The position numbers were made by a program, and so were the translations under genes. 51,023 nt of DNA, taken from contig NZ_JAOQJC010000053.1 in NCBI RefSeq assembly GCF_025567625.1, positions 1 through 51,023 on the forward strand. The letters run 5' to 3'. Each line of letters opens with the position of its first letter. Position 1 is the first letter of the stretch. The stretch is from Paenibacillus sp. J5C2022. Its GTDB lineage: Bacteria; Bacillota; Bacilli; Paenibacillales; Paenibacillaceae. Positions 10,301 to 18,509 of this stretch are shown in pieces. The notes under the pieces were generated by a model that saw nothing but the letters and a program-made list of their open reading frames with translations, was not told the origin of the DNA and did no database searches.

Positions 10301-11249
10301 CCATGTCAGCGGTCAAGCCGCTGAATGCGTACGTTCTGGCATCCGCTCCCAGCGAAGCGGCAGCCGTACCGTTCAACGCCACTTCATACAGCGCCGTCTT
10401 CTCGTCCGCCGCCGGCCAATCTACCCTGAACGAGTTGTCCGTTGTGTCCGAGAAGCCTAGGACCGCTCCCACCGGCCATTGCGGCGGAATCGGCTCGGGG
10501 TCTACGCCGCCATCGGCAACCGTCAGCTCGCCGTACAGGCTGTCCGTTATATAAGTGATCCCGTCCTGCACATAGATAGACTGAATAATGACCAGGTACG
10601 TATAGCCGGGAACAAGCTCCGTTGCGTGGGCTTCCATCGACTGGCCGGGTTGAATATTCCATATTGTGACACTCTGCCGGTTGTCGGGAATATAATGCAA
10701 TTGCACATTGTAATACTGTACATATGGAGATGTCGTAGACAGCCAGGACAGCACGGCTTCGCCCGCTGCCGGATATGTAATCTGCAACTGCCCGTAATGC
10801 GTCCATGTATCGGCATAGCGGAAGCTCAGGTCGTCCCGTTCCACTAGCAGGACACCGCTCTCCACATCGTATACGCGCGCCTTCATCTGATACTGCTGCT
10901 CCGGAACAAGCCCCGTCCACAGCCACTCCTTCTCCGGGTTGTCCGCATCTGACGTTGCCTGCTCCACAATGGGCCGCGACAGGTCCGGCAGCGCATACAC
11001 CTCGAATTCATATCGCTTATCTCCGGTATGCTCCACACCGCCCGCTTTAATCGAAAATAATCCGTACTTAACGACGACACTGCCGCCGGCTCTTGGCTCG
11101 AACATAATCTCCCAGAAGCCGCCACTGGCCGATGCCCGCTCCGCCGCGCCTCCCGGCACCGCCAGCTGAATCAGCATCGCTGCCGCCAGCAGCGAACAGA
11201 TGAAGCGAACGGCTCTTCGACGGAGCGTTCCTCCCATTGTGCTGTACAC
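4308..11249 (-). CDS. Giant secreted SLH-domain surface protein with fibronectin type III modules
   Basis: About 2313 residues. A signal peptide (basic LRRRAVRF followed by a hydrophobic stretch) occupies roughly the first 38 residues. Two fibronectin-III-like modules lie in the N-terminal ~350 residues, then a long region of beta-rich Ig/carboxypeptidase-regulatory-like segments, and two more clear FN3 modules (both opening with DT.GP/PGAPEDV-type strands). Three S-layer-homology domains fill the last ~165 residues and should bind secondary cell-wall polymer. The GTG at 11249 is preferred because AAGGGTGG lies 7 bases upstream; the open frame extends to 11324, and an ATG at 11237 is also possible. 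Unusual is a glycine-rich hydrophobic segment encoded near 6700-6820, unexpected in an exported protein. No enzymatic domain was recognised; adhesion or wall structure is the likeliest role. Confidence 0.85.
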   Translation of the reverse strand: MYSTMGGTLRRRAVRFICSLLAAAMLIQLAVPGGAAERASASGGFWEIMFEPRAGGSVVVKYGLFSIKAGGVEHTGDKRYEFEVYALPDLSRPIVEQATSDADNPEKEWLWTGLVPEQQYQMKARVYDVESGVLLVERDDLSFRYADTWTHYGQLQITYPAAGEAVLSWLSTTSPYVQYYNVQLHYIPDNRQSVTIWNIQPGQSMEAHATELVPGYTYLVIIQSIYVQDGITYITDSLYGELTVADGGVDPEPIPPQWPVGAVLGFSDTTDNSFRVDWPAADEKTALYEVALNGTAAASLGADARTYAFSGLTADMAYEVTVRAGDGTGVWSEPLTSLHRTLPALAVGELRWSAPLIGKAQDNRALKRGERMQLSLQAAPEGEAAVRIRYDSWLDEQGQPLLQPIERTAEVAMTEAAEAPSRYDAEWEMAESLAIAYVHEATASWSRPGQPASQTAAAAIGLPLTGSVRATLSGGGQLPAMQALLRQREGAESYVQAIGESGSYLFPHVVPAADYELRLTDAANGTLLYAAPLDPVASGRTTETQAAGLGIAELTIALRDEFGSAVEGAALAVDIGGAKRYGRTAADGRVVFRNGITEGQLARIASVSGISGELRDAATGAEWVLQPGENEHVIVLPLKREKVMLTGSVTSPDGALSGYKLVFTQKDPLRYNGADRIVHAETNEHGQYEAELLEGLAYVEGERAGAVLSMGPTQITVDASQPVRDFAVLDNAKGSIRVSVREREFRTEEWQTTGPDEMTLAKLHGYAPVLTNRDTGRIYPIKDYPIEVEDRGGTRFRLCIRYTLYNGPYQCQELQLNAEREAVFDYDLSAGGARVELGFASGIRPLYGMPESQWMYRIVSHEGGYESEHLVPYLSTRKAAHWLPQGGTYTVYAHQPARSTGQNLRRTFTIGEGETLQLGELGLSDEIGNEPYGSLSIDYDTLLPGEEVKVGVSYRKKSGGDYSPAQLRVKLPAGATVAADGVLLGNMPLPEADWRLEGNVLTADIGAVLPNDRDGADLEAYVKIPATSEGSEAVFTGYLDYTADGRRDSVLLGKRRVPVRGISLEVPEHAHSRQLEAGGRAVPGSLVSVYEDGTLLGRMTAPASGYWRLPVELPSRGNTERYVLHAVSERDGLLYSSEEKEVLYGYGAPVIEEVTLHHYGNSQTFRPQDGVALFPFLLEPSLLWADIKFDQPDAVSHVKLHIGAYELTALRTASGVHRAVLNLREIHTIEGALDISYSALPEEKSELMQTEEELRSSLPWTVKHTPFNPQGQPELTYEETTERRTFDLSLPGMGEGATLHGDFVFEPDVAGVNLNNKRKFTAFGKTIYDYAVDFERGESFPTPFTEVPTGYRDSAAMLKKFLREGKGKGVSFTVRFSGYIPVDRNEWRPAAIAMRKGNVTAANAAMQITKTSAEIVLDGIDMGLNLEGSGSLEATLDSINNDIRAAYQACSSDSATYYHARMERIMEDAMLAESTKWAANMLGFLSGSLLPGPGLLAGAIIFLSTQIYGKLVDKIIQDKRNELKLEMIRDLKCEYDPETGEFGGNDARKRQRVANPSWQYDPSGYVYEAIPSHRLSGVKATIMQWNEELQGWEDWDAEWFNQINPQSTNDEGRYRWDVPQGLWKVRYEKEGYVTAYSDELKVLPPHFDVNIPMVSTEAPTLQEAGSEDGGASILFRFSRYMKTDSLVGDGTVSVTKGDTMIRGTVQPLREELGYAGVTLAHTFLFTPEVAEEIAAGDELELIVSAAAESYNSLPLADSGRLLFTVEASDTTPPGAPEDVSVIAVGDAVHVMWRDPSAADLARIAVEWKEQGTASYRSMTIEKGKEGALIEELNSGAWYEVRLRALDEAGNASLAVSRIADTPAAPAVFDTEGPEAIAGLAVTRASDSFKLEWQNPGGTDFHRVRLLWRAAGEEQQQVQYISAPASAYTLTELKPDTSYELVLIAEDDIGNDSVPVLQSVRTLKGAGNGAVIVPPAYEDGTIKRLPWSLWKTKDEVEAWPGTLWLTMNERWQAAGPDYSGGIRVRQLSGERLDWPKDERYRHSGVAYELMPMSGYDTAWPHPLLLSLAVPDEEWDNVNRSKLGIYRLDDAGVWQYEGGRWSGDGEMLSVLIRKPGLYALLSYSPSFPDLTGHWSREKAEELAALHLTEGTGSGLFRPDRQVTRAEMAAFAVRLLEWLSGEPLAASPDKLRKYRDVDADAWYAAVLATAVEQGLLLGDGAKLRPHDPLTREEAAVIVWRVVQAGRSDGDMSEAAQDDAAGYADQSELSSWAREAVGSLSSRGVLAGYPDGRFRPGEPLTRAQAAGLLWHVLQYMN

Positions 11250-11358
11250 TACGATTCCACCCTTCTGCATGAGGACATATTTGCCCCAATGTAGCATGGC
11301 GAGAGCCTTCGCAGCTATAATCATATATTATGATTATCCCGTTCGCAGACACGCCAAG

Positions 11359-11400
11359 AAGGCTTTCCCCGCCGGGCTTGACGCCCGCAAGGAAAGCCTT
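11359..11400 (-). terminator. Strong hairpin after the hexosaminidase gene
   Basis: Perfect 10-bp arms AAGGCTTTCC/GGAAAGCCTT enclose a second GC-rich inverted repeat (GCGGGC/GCCCGG-like). It lies between the stop of the family-20 hexosaminidase gene and the start of the SLH gene, both on the minus strand. The T tail is weak, so it is a probable rather than certain terminator. Confidence 0.6.
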
Positions 11401-11436
11401 TCCTCATCTTGCCGCCGCCTACCCGGCCCCGGCACT

Positions 11437-13347
11437 TTAGAATGGATTTATGACATGGAAGAACACATTCGGCGAAGCCATCCGGTAATAGTAGCTGCAC
11501 CAGCCCGCGCCCTTGTTGTTGAAGCGATTGACGGTGCTGTACACGAGCCGTTCCTGCTCCAGCTCCTCGATCCGGTCGATTCGTCCTTCCGCATATTCCA
11601 GCAGCCGCATGCCCGCCGTGTCCAGACGGCTAACGACGCCGCCATAGCGAATGTCGATCACTTCCCAACCGAACGGCTTGTACATGCCCAGCCACTGCTT
11701 CCGGTGCGCTGCTCTCAGCTCGCTCACCGCTTCCGCTATGCTCGGCAGCACTTCTTGCGCGATTCGCTTCAGCTCCGCCTTGTCCCCGGCATCGTAAGCC
11801 CGCTTCAGCTGAATGCCGATCTCGCTCTTCTGCTTCAGCACAGCGCATAGCTTCTGGGGCACCTCGAACAGATCATCCAGCTCGGCTCCCGAATCGCGCC
11901 GGCTGGCGATGCGCTGCTCCAGCTCCGCATAATGCTTCGCCATCGGCAACCCTTCGATCTGCTTGTCGAACAAGCCCAGCAGCACGTCCTGATACAACAG
12001 GAACTTCGACGGATTGCTCTGCATCGCATTGTCCGGCTCCGCTCCTGGCGTCTCGTCCAGATATTTCAGCTGCAGGAATGCCTCCGCATCGATGCCGGTG
12101 CAAAGCTTGACGCGCTCGCCCAGCCATTCCTGATCCGGCGATCCCTCCGTATAAGCGTGCTCGGCATAGAACTGCAAGCCCAACAGAGCGATGTACGGAT
12201 TGCTCTCCATTCCGTCATCGCCCCACATCGTCGCGTAGATCTCGCGAATGCCTTCCTTCTTGCATACCTGCAGTGCGCTGTCCGTCGCCTGCAGCGACAA
12301 GCCGTAATTGACGCCGAACGTATTGAACACCCACACCGCCCCGGCGAAGACCAGATTGCAGCCCAGCGGCCGATGCTTCGCGATCAGCGCTTCATATGTC
12401 GATTGCTCGGTATGGTTATAGTCCCAATAGACCATATCGACGTCCTTCGGAATGCGGCTCGCCATCTCCTCCGAGATTTGCGTATCGGCATTGTAATATT
12501 CTTCGCCGGTTGTCGATGCCAGCTTCAGGAACATATCGCTCCACATCATCGGCTTCAGCCCCAGTCCGCGCACGATGTCCAGCACGGCCTCCAGATGCTC
12601 CACCATAATGTCCAGACGGCTCCGGTATCCGTTGCGGTCCAGATATTTGCCCCGTCCCAGCTCCTCCGCCTCGTCCATGCCGATATGAATTTTGCGGCTG
12701 CGGAACGGTGCGCTAATGCATTTGATCATATTTTCAACAAGGCTTAGAGTATGCTCATCCCCTACCAGGAGGGCACCCTTCGTATCCTTGTATGCCTTCA
12801 CCGGCTCCCACTTCAGGAATTCCTCCAGATGTGCCAGCGTCTGTATGCTCGGGAACGCCTCAATGCCGAACTGATGAGCGTAATCATCGATCTCCTTCAA
12901 TTCATCATGGGAGTAACGTCCGCGCATATAACCGAAGTACGCTTCGCCTTCGATCTCGTACGTATCCTCCAGATACAGCATGACGCTGTTCATGCCCATG
13001 AGCGCCATCTTGCGGAGCATGAACTTGAAGCTGTCCACCGTCAGCACCCCGTTGCGAGACAGGTCGAACATCGGCCCGATCGTATCGAATTGCTGCCGCT
13101 CCTCCATATGGAAGTCGCCGCCATCGCGTCCCCGCTGGATAAGCAGTCCCAGACCGCGGAAGAATTGGTGCTTTGCGCCGTAACGGATGTAGGCTGCTCC
13201 GCCCCGGATGCCCACTTCCAATCGGCCGACCGATTTCTCTACCGCAACCTCCACGCCAGCCTGCGACTGCTGAATTCCCAGCTCGCCGACAAGCGCTTCC
13301 ATACCGGCTTGCAGCTCCTGCATATCTCCTGTAAAACGCAATCTCAT
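11437..13347 (-). CDS. Glycoside hydrolase family 20 (beta-N-acetylhexosaminidase-like)
   Basis: 636 residues. The central region is a family-20 TIM barrel: the family's substrate-assisted catalytic pair is seen as H-I-G-M-D-E at about residues 220-225, preceded by the usual FDLSRNG.L strand and followed by MMWSDMF and WGDDG segments. No signal peptide is present, so it should act in the cytoplasm on imported N-acetylglucosamine or galactosamine oligosaccharides. The ATG at 13347 is chosen because AGGAGG lies 11 bases upstream; the frame is open to 13383. It is a single gene flanked by hairpins on both sides. The family is clear; the exact glycoside specificity is not. Confidence 0.85.
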   Translation of the reverse strand: MRLRFTGDMQELQAGMEALVGELGIQQSQAGVEVAVEKSVGRLEVGIRGGAAYIRYGAKHQFFRGLGLLIQRGRDGGDFHMEERQQFDTIGPMFDLSRNGVLTVDSFKFMLRKMALMGMNSVMLYLEDTYEIEGEAYFGYMRGRYSHDELKEIDDYAHQFGIEAFPSIQTLAHLEEFLKWEPVKAYKDTKGALLVGDEHTLSLVENMIKCISAPFRSRKIHIGMDEAEELGRGKYLDRNGYRSRLDIMVEHLEAVLDIVRGLGLKPMMWSDMFLKLASTTGEEYYNADTQISEEMASRIPKDVDMVYWDYNHTEQSTYEALIAKHRPLGCNLVFAGAVWVFNTFGVNYGLSLQATDSALQVCKKEGIREIYATMWGDDGMESNPYIALLGLQFYAEHAYTEGSPDQEWLGERVKLCTGIDAEAFLQLKYLDETPGAEPDNAMQSNPSKFLLYQDVLLGLFDKQIEGLPMAKHYAELEQRIASRRDSGAELDDLFEVPQKLCAVLKQKSEIGIQLKRAYDAGDKAELKRIAQEVLPSIAEAVSELRAAHRKQWLGMYKPFGWEVIDIRYGGVVSRLDTAGMRLLEYAEGRIDRIEELEQERLVYSTVNRFNNKGAGWCSYYYRMASPNVFFHVINPF

Positions 13348-13482
13348 AGTTGTCGCAACCTCCTGCGTGAGTGAAATGAACATCTAGTTGTATTTTACAT
13401 GAAGGATTATGATCGAATCCATCACTTAACCACATTGCCACACTTTCAATTAATGGAAGACAGACGCTATCCCGATGAAGAA

Positions 13483-13542
13483 AGGACGCCTGGAGGGGCG
13501 TCCTGAAGGATCTTAACAGTATGAAGCCGCCCGAAGGCGGCT
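13483..13542 (-). terminator. Tandem hairpins ending the CorC-type gene
   Basis: Two hairpins follow the stop codon at 13582 on the minus strand. The first has arms AGCCGCC/GGCGGCT with a four-base loop (13525-13542). The second has arms AGGACGCC/GGCGTCCT (13483-13504) followed by TTTCTT. The second is the better intrinsic terminator. Confidence 0.7.
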
Positions 13543-13581
13543 CGTTAGCTGTATTCATATAGTGAAGTGCCATGCCCGGCA

Positions 13582-14850
13582 CTAATCTTCGAATTCTTCT
13601 CGCTCGTTCACATCCACGCGGATGCGCTTGATCCGCTTCTTCTCCACTTCGATGACGGTAAGCAACAGATGCTCATACTGGAAACTGTCGCCCTTGTGCG
13701 GAATTCGGTCGATATTGCCGAACACCCAGCCGCCAAGATTATGGAAGGAACTCTCGATAGGGGGTATATCCACAATTTTTGCAAATTCATCAAGCGTCAG
13801 CTGCGGACTCATCTCGTAAGTGCGATCGTCAAGCTGCGTCACCATGTCGATGACCTCGTCATGCTCATCCCATATTTCACCCACCAGCTGCTCCAGTATA
13901 TCCTCCAGCGTAATCAGGCCGGAAGTGCCGCCGAACTCGTCAATGACAATGGACATATGTACATTGCTCTTCTGCAGCTCCAGCATCAACGCCGATATCT
14001 TCATGGACTTCACGACGAACTTGGGCTTGCGAATCAGTTCTCGGACATTGGCATCGCCATCCTGCAGCAAGGCGGCGAAGAAATCCCGTTCCGACAATAT
14101 GCCGATAATGTTGTCGATATCATTCTCATAGACAGGAATACGCGAGAAGCGTTCATCCAGAAAGGCTTGCTTGATGTCCTCAATAGACTGGCCTACTTCC
14201 ACGGCTACCATATCCGGTCTCGGCGTCAACGCTTCGCCGACGAGGATGTCGTTGAATTCCAGCGAACGGTGCACCAGTTCCTTCTCTTCCTTGTCGATGA
14301 CGCCTTCCTCTTCGCTAATCTCCACCATCACTTTAATTTCCTCTTCCGTGACGGACAGATTATTTTTCTCACCTTTGGAGAATACGCGGGAGACGAGGCT
14401 TCTCAGCTTGCTGAATATAAAGTTGACCGGGGTAAGAACCGTGATAAGCAAGAACATGATTCCTGAAATTTTCAAGGAATAGCTTTCCGCATGCTCTTTG
14501 GCGAACGACTTGGGAAGAATTTCGCCGAAGATGAGAATTAATACCGTCATGCCAAAGGTGCTGAATATAAGACCGGCGCTTGGCCCGAACAGATCCACCG
14601 ACACCTTGGCCGAAATGCTCGCCGCCGCAATGTTCACGATGTTGTTGCCTACCAGTATCGTGGACAGCGCGTTGTCGAAGTTCTCGACAATGCCCAGCGC
14701 CTTCTTGCTGCCCGGCTTCTTCTCATCAACATAATTCCTCAATCTGATCTTATTGACGCTTGAGAACGCCGTCTCTGCCGAAGAGAAGAACGCCGACAAT
14801 AAAATCAGTGCTCCTAGCGTTAAGAGCAAGGGTAAGGGGATGCCTTCCAA
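13582..14850 (-). CDS. HlyC/CorC (CNNM) family membrane protein with CBS pair
   Basis: Domain order is that of the CorC/HlyC group: an N-terminal DUF21/CNNM domain with three to four membrane helices (starting PLPLLLTLGALILL, with the conserved SAFFSSAETAFSS), a cytoplasmic CBS-domain pair (around the EALTPRPDMVAVEV segment), and a C-terminal CorC_HlyC domain (from about GWVFGNIDRIP). Members are implicated in Mg2+/Co2+ efflux or ion homeostasis. The start is uncertain: a TTG at 14850 matches where homologues begin and has AGGAG 13 bases upstream; a GTG at 14859, an ATG at 14898 and the frame limit at 14937 are alternatives without a well-placed binding site. Confidence 0.85.
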   Translation of the reverse strand: MEGIPLPLLLTLGALILLSAFFSSAETAFSSVNKIRLRNYVDEKKPGSKKALGIVENFDNALSTILVGNNIVNIAAASISAKVSVDLFGPSAGLIFSTFGMTVLILIFGEILPKSFAKEHAESYSLKISGIMFLLITVLTPVNFIFSKLRSLVSRVFSKGEKNNLSVTEEEIKVMVEISEEEGVIDKEEKELVHRSLEFNDILVGEALTPRPDMVAVEVGQSIEDIKQAFLDERFSRIPVYENDIDNIIGILSERDFFAALLQDGDANVRELIRKPKFVVKSMKISALMLELQKSNVHMSIVIDEFGGTSGLITLEDILEQLVGEIWDEHDEVIDMVTQLDDRTYEMSPQLTLDEFAKIVDIPPIESSFHNLGGWVFGNIDRIPHKGDSFQYEHLLLTVIEVEKKRIKRIRVDVNEREEFED

Positions 14851-15074
14851 AGGGATCGTCACTCTCCTGTTTATTATACTTGGCAGAATCTTTCGCATAG
14901 CGGTACGACTCTGCGTATCATACCCTATACGAAGCAATACGCCGGACGTTTCGGTTGCTGCTGTCGCTCCGTGCCGGAGCCCGAAAGAGGTCCTGCGATT
15001 CCTCTGCTAATCCTATTTTAACCAAACGGAAGCGGAAATGCGATCTTCTTATGCGAAAAGCTTGCTAGCTACGA

Positions 15075-15110
15075 ACAAAAAGCCCGCTGCATCTGAAACG
15101 ATGAGCGGGC
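15075..15110 (-). terminator. Terminator of the TetR-ABC operon
   Basis: Arms GCCCGCT/AGCGGGC are followed on the minus strand by TTTTTGTT, immediately after the last permease gene of the operon that begins with the TetR gene. Confidence 0.85.
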
Positions 15111-15134
15111 AGAAGCGGCATGCGGGACATGATA

Positions 15135-15929
15135 CTAAACGCGAATATCCCGCTTATTGTAAGTGAAGTACGCCAATGCGACAGAGACCGCAGTGATGAG
15201 CAGCGCAAGCGCCACATATCCTCCATGCAGCCCATCCTTCAAGACACTGCTAGCACTGAAATATTGGAACGGGGTGAACCATCTCAGGAAGGACAAGCTC
15301 TCGCTCATATCCACCGCAACCGACAGCAAGAACGTCAGCAGCATCACTCCTGCGGATATCGATACGGCGCGTCTCGGCGACTTGCCCCATGCGGCTATGG
15401 CGACTCCCACACCGACGAATAGCAGTTGTACAAATAGCAGCCCTGGCATTAAGATGAAAATCTCGCCGAACGCCTCCCTTCCCCCTTCAAATACTCCGAT
15501 CGACAATAGAGAGGAGACCAGCGTGACCACATTGAACAGGACAAGATTAATGCCGGCGGCACACAGCTTGTATGTCAACGCCTGGCTGCGGGAGATCGGC
15601 TTCACCAGCAGAAATTCCGATGTGCGGTCCCGCTCCTCCTTCGCCACAATATTGGCACCCAGCATAGAAGCGTGAACGGCAGCCATAATCAGCAAATACA
15701 GATAGACCATCCCGTAATAACCGTCAATCGTCGATATGTCCAGTTCGCCTAAGCCCATAATTGCCTTCATCGTCTTGGGCATGCTCGCCATCAGCTCGTT
15801 CATCGCCCCGCCCGACTCTGTCATCCCGGCATACTTGCTCATACTGGCCACGACCATGGCCACAATGCCGATCGACCAGAGAATAATCGACTTCCGAAGC
15901 GACTTCAGCTCGCGCAGCATTAAGTTCAT
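15135..15929 (-). CDS. ABC-2 type transporter permease
   Basis: 264 residues with about six hydrophobic segments, beginning MNLMLRELKSLRKS, an N-terminal cytoplasmic lead typical of ABC-2 permeases such as those of drug and antibiotic exporters. AAGGAG lies 11 bases before the ATG at 15929; a GTG 12 bases earlier (15941) is too close to the site. It is the last gene of the tetR-ATPase-permease-permease operon and, with the preceding permease, probably forms a heterodimeric membrane channel energised by the ATPase encoded at 16797. The substrate is unknown. Confidence 0.8.
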   Translation of the reverse strand: MNLMLRELKSLRKSIILWSIGIVAMVVASMSKYAGMTESGGAMNELMASMPKTMKAIMGLGELDISTIDGYYGMVYLYLLIMAAVHASMLGANIVAKEERDRTSEFLLVKPISRSQALTYKLCAAGINLVLFNVVTLVSSLLSIGVFEGGREAFGEIFILMPGLLFVQLLFVGVGVAIAAWGKSPRRAVSISAGVMLLTFLLSVAVDMSESLSFLRWFTPFQYFSASSVLKDGLHGGYVALALLITAVSVALAYFTYNKRDIRV

Positions 15930-15990
15930 GACGCCATACACTCCTTCCGCATCCCATAATGTACAAGCTCAATGACTGAACGCCGAAGCA

Positions 15991-16788
15991 TCAATTCACA
16001 TGAACGTCCCGGCGCGAGTAGCGCCAATAAGCGAATGCCACTGCAACGGCGACGATGACTCCCGAGAGCAGCAGGAATCCGGTCTCATAGCTCTCATGAC
16101 TGACGATATAGGCCCGGTCGAAGTAATGCAGAGGCGACAGGTAGCGCAGAGCACCGTCTTCCTCCGTGGCGCCAATCATGCCGATAGCGAAGAAGGCGAA
16201 CACCGTCCCCAGCGTAATTGGGAGCACAGTCCGAATGCGAGGTGCGAGCATGGCTGCCGCCAGGCCCAGCGCCAGGAAGATCAGCTGAATCATCGGCAGT
16301 GTCGCGGATACAAGCAGAAAGGACCCTATACTGTAATCGTCCGTCTTCACCACTGACGCCATCAAGCTCGCAACCGCGACGAACACGGCATTGGTAATCA
16401 GCAAGCAAGTGAGCGCCGCCAGCAGCTTGGCTGTCACAACCGCCCCTCTCCGTACAGGCTTCGTCAACAGGAAATCCGCCGTCTTCTCGCGCGTCTCCTT
16501 GGACAGGATGGACAAGCCCAGCCCCATCGCCTGAATAGCTCCACATAAGGAGATATAAAGGAAAATGTAGGAATAGAAGCCGAGCATGGAGGCTATCGTA
16601 TCGATCTGCACCCCGACCGCCTTCAGCACCGCCTCCGGCATCGTCTCCAGCAACTTCTTGAATTGCTCCGCCTCATTGGCGAACGTAGGAAACATCGCAA
16701 GAAAGAATACCGTCAGCAAGGCAAGCGCCAACGTCCAGCCAAGCGTGCTTCGCCTGTTCGCCCGCAGCTCGAACCAATAGATGTTCAT
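15991..16788 (-). CDS. ABC-2 type transporter permease
   Basis: 265 residues, six predicted membrane segments, with the ABC-2 feature SKETREKTADFLLTKPV in the first cytoplasmic loop; the companion permease has a near-equivalent KEERDRTSEFLLVKPI, so the two are paralogues. The start at 16788 follows AGAGGGCTT; an upstream open extension to 16857 overlaps the ATPase gene and lacks a site. It begins only 8 bases after the ATPase gene stop, so the two are translationally close. Role: membrane half of the TetR-controlled exporter. Confidence 0.8.
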   Translation of the reverse strand: MNIYWFELRANRRSTLGWTLALALLTVFFLAMFPTFANEAEQFKKLLETMPEAVLKAVGVQIDTIASMLGFYSYIFLYISLCGAIQAMGLGLSILSKETREKTADFLLTKPVRRGAVVTAKLLAALTCLLITNAVFVAVASLMASVVKTDDYSIGSFLLVSATLPMIQLIFLALGLAAAMLAPRIRTVLPITLGTVFAFFAIGMIGATEEDGALRYLSPLHYFDRAYIVSHESYETGFLLLSGVIVAVAVAFAYWRYSRRDVHVN

Positions 16789-16796
16789 AAGCCCTC

Positions 16797-17681
16797 TCAA
16801 TCCTCCTTCACATAAAAGTGCATGAAGATTTCCTCCAGGTCCGGCTCTTCTACCCACAAATTGCTCAGCTCCACGCTTGCAAGCCTATGCACCATTTCGT
16901 TGACGTTGCCCTTGAACAGGAAGCTGACGACACCGTCCTCCTCCTTCCACTCCGTCACTCCCTCCATGGCGAGCATGTCGCGGCTTCCCTTCTCCTTCGT
17001 CTCGATCTTGAACTTCTTGTACGTATTCTCCTTCAGGCTGCTGATCTTCTCCAGTGCGATCAGCCGGCCCTCCTTAATGATAGCGACCCGGTCGCACAAC
17101 CTCTGCACCTCACTGAGAATATGGGAGGAGAAGAGGATCGTCGCTCCCTTCCGATTCTCCTCCTGCAGCAGATCGAAGAAGCGCTGCTGCATAAGCGGGT
17201 CCAGCCCGCTCGTCGGCTCATCCAATATGATCAGCTTGGGCTCGTGCAGCAAGCCCTGCACAATGCCCACCTTCTTCTTGTTGCCCAGCGACAAGTCGTC
17301 GATTCGCTTGTTCAAGTCCAGCTCCATGACGTCTGCCAGCTCTCGCATCCGCTTGCTGCAATCCTTGCCGTAGAAGCTGGCGGAATACTTCAGCAGCTCC
17401 TTCACCCGCATGTTGTCGTAGTAGAACACCTCGGAGGGAAGGTAGCCGATATGCCGCTTGATCTCCGTGCCGTGCGCGATGCAGTCTTTTCCGAAGATGC
17501 TGGCGCTGCCGCTGGTGGGATAGATCAGGCCCAGCATCGTGCGAATCGTAGTGGACTTGCCTGCCCCGTTCGGCCCGATGAAGCCGAATATTTCACCCTC
17601 TTCAACGGAGAAGCTGACATCGATAATGCCTCTTGCTTTTCCATACATCTTGGTCAGACGGTTCAGCTCAATTGCTTTCAT
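16797..17681 (-). CDS. ABC transporter ATP-binding protein
   Basis: 294 residues. Walker A GPNGAGKST at about residues 36-44, a signature region LSLGNKKKVGIVQ in place of the canonical LSGGQ, and Walker B LIILDEPTSGLDP with the switch histidine further on (SSHILSE). A C-terminal extension of about 80 residues follows the nucleotide-binding domain, as in CcmA/NatA/BcrA-type exporters. A GAGGAGG binding site precedes the ATG. It energises the two ABC-2 permeases that follow it. The altered signature (LSLGN) is common in this subgroup. Confidence 0.88.
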   Translation of the reverse strand: MKAIELNRLTKMYGKARGIIDVSFSVEEGEIFGFIGPNGAGKSTTIRTMLGLIYPTSGSASIFGKDCIAHGTEIKRHIGYLPSEVFYYDNMRVKELLKYSASFYGKDCSKRMRELADVMELDLNKRIDDLSLGNKKKVGIVQGLLHEPKLIILDEPTSGLDPLMQQRFFDLLQEENRKGATILFSSHILSEVQRLCDRVAIIKEGRLIALEKISSLKENTYKKFKIETKEKGSRDMLAMEGVTEWKEEDGVVSFLFKGNVNEMVHRLASVELSNLWVEEPDLEEIFMHFYVKED

Positions 17682-17698
17682 CCCAATCCCTCCTCATG

Positions 17699-18331
17699 TC
17701 ATTGGAACTGCTCCTTGTAGAAGCTTCTGCGGAACATGATGAAGAAAGCTTCGGCCTCCTTCATAATCGACTCCACGTCCATCACGCCGCCCGTCATCTT
17801 GACTCTCATGCGCTCCCTCTCGCCTACGCCTTCCAGTGTCCACTGAATCACTTGCACGACTCGTTCGAATGGTACGCCGTCACGGAATTTGGACGTATCC
17901 AGATTGGTCAATACCCTGCCGTAACCTCTGTCCAGCATCTCCTGATTACGCTCATCGACATCGGCCTTAATCTCGGACACGTTCTCCATATAGGCCATGC
18001 TGACGAAGCGGAACATCTCCGGGTACTTCTCGGAGATCGCTAGCTTCAGCTTGCTGATATGCCACAGCCTATCGAAGAGGTCCGTCACATGATAGTCAAT
18101 CCTGCTGTACAGCTCCTCTGCCAATACGGCTACGGCATGGTCATATATATAAAGAAAGAACCCCTTCTTGCTTTTGAAATAGTGGAACAGCAACCCCTTC
18201 GATATGCCCGCCTCCTTCGCCATCTCATTCGTGGATGCGGCTGTATAGCCTTTCTCCGCAAATTCCTTCAGCGCTACATTAATAATGCGTTCTTGCTTAT
18301 CCGGCTCAATCGCCTGAAACTTCTGGTACAA
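17699..18331 (-). CDS. TetR/AcrR family transcriptional regulator
   Basis: 210 residues. The N-terminal ~50 residues hold the TetR helix-turn-helix (ALKEFAEKGYTAASTNEMAKEAGISKGLLFHYF split as expected, with KSKKGFFLYI after it); the remainder is a helical ligand-binding domain. The start is TTG at 18331 with AAGGAG 12 bases upstream; no ATG is suitably placed. It is the first gene of an operon with an ABC exporter, and its promoter carries two near-identical palindromes, so it most likely represses its own operon until a ligand, perhaps the exported compound, binds. Confidence 0.88.
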   Translation of the reverse strand: MYQKFQAIEPDKQERIINVALKEFAEKGYTAASTNEMAKEAGISKGLLFHYFKSKKGFFLYIYDHAVAVLAEELYSRIDYHVTDLFDRLWHISKLKLAISEKYPEMFRFVSMAYMENVSEIKADVDERNQEMLDRGYGRVLTNLDTSKFRDGVPFERVVQVIQWTLEGVGERERMRVKMTGGVMDVESIMKEAEAFFIMFRRSFYKEQFQ

Positions 18332-18433
18332 GTTCTTCGCCGACTCCTTTCGTTATGAATGAAGTATTGCCCCTTCTGTCGTTCAAGCACTGCCGCGGGG
18401 AAGATCATTGCTTCAGCAGCATGCGGAAAAAGC

Positions 18434-18486
18434 ATTGACCAGTGTGGTCAATGCCATCATACTCCTCATTGACCATACTGGTCAAT
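18434..18486 (-). promoter_or_regulatory. Promoter and twin operators of the TetR-ABC operon
   Basis: Two 19-bp palindromes ATTGACCA-N3-TGGTCAAT lie at 18434-18452 and 18468-18486, their centres 34 bp apart. On the minus strand a promoter fits between and over them: -35 TTGACC (18485-18480), an 18-base spacer and -10 TATGAT (18461-18456). One operator therefore covers the -35 and the other lies just after the -10, ideal for repression by the TetR protein encoded directly downstream. Confidence 0.85.
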
Positions 18487-18509
18487 GCCATATTGATACG
18501 GCTTGTCTT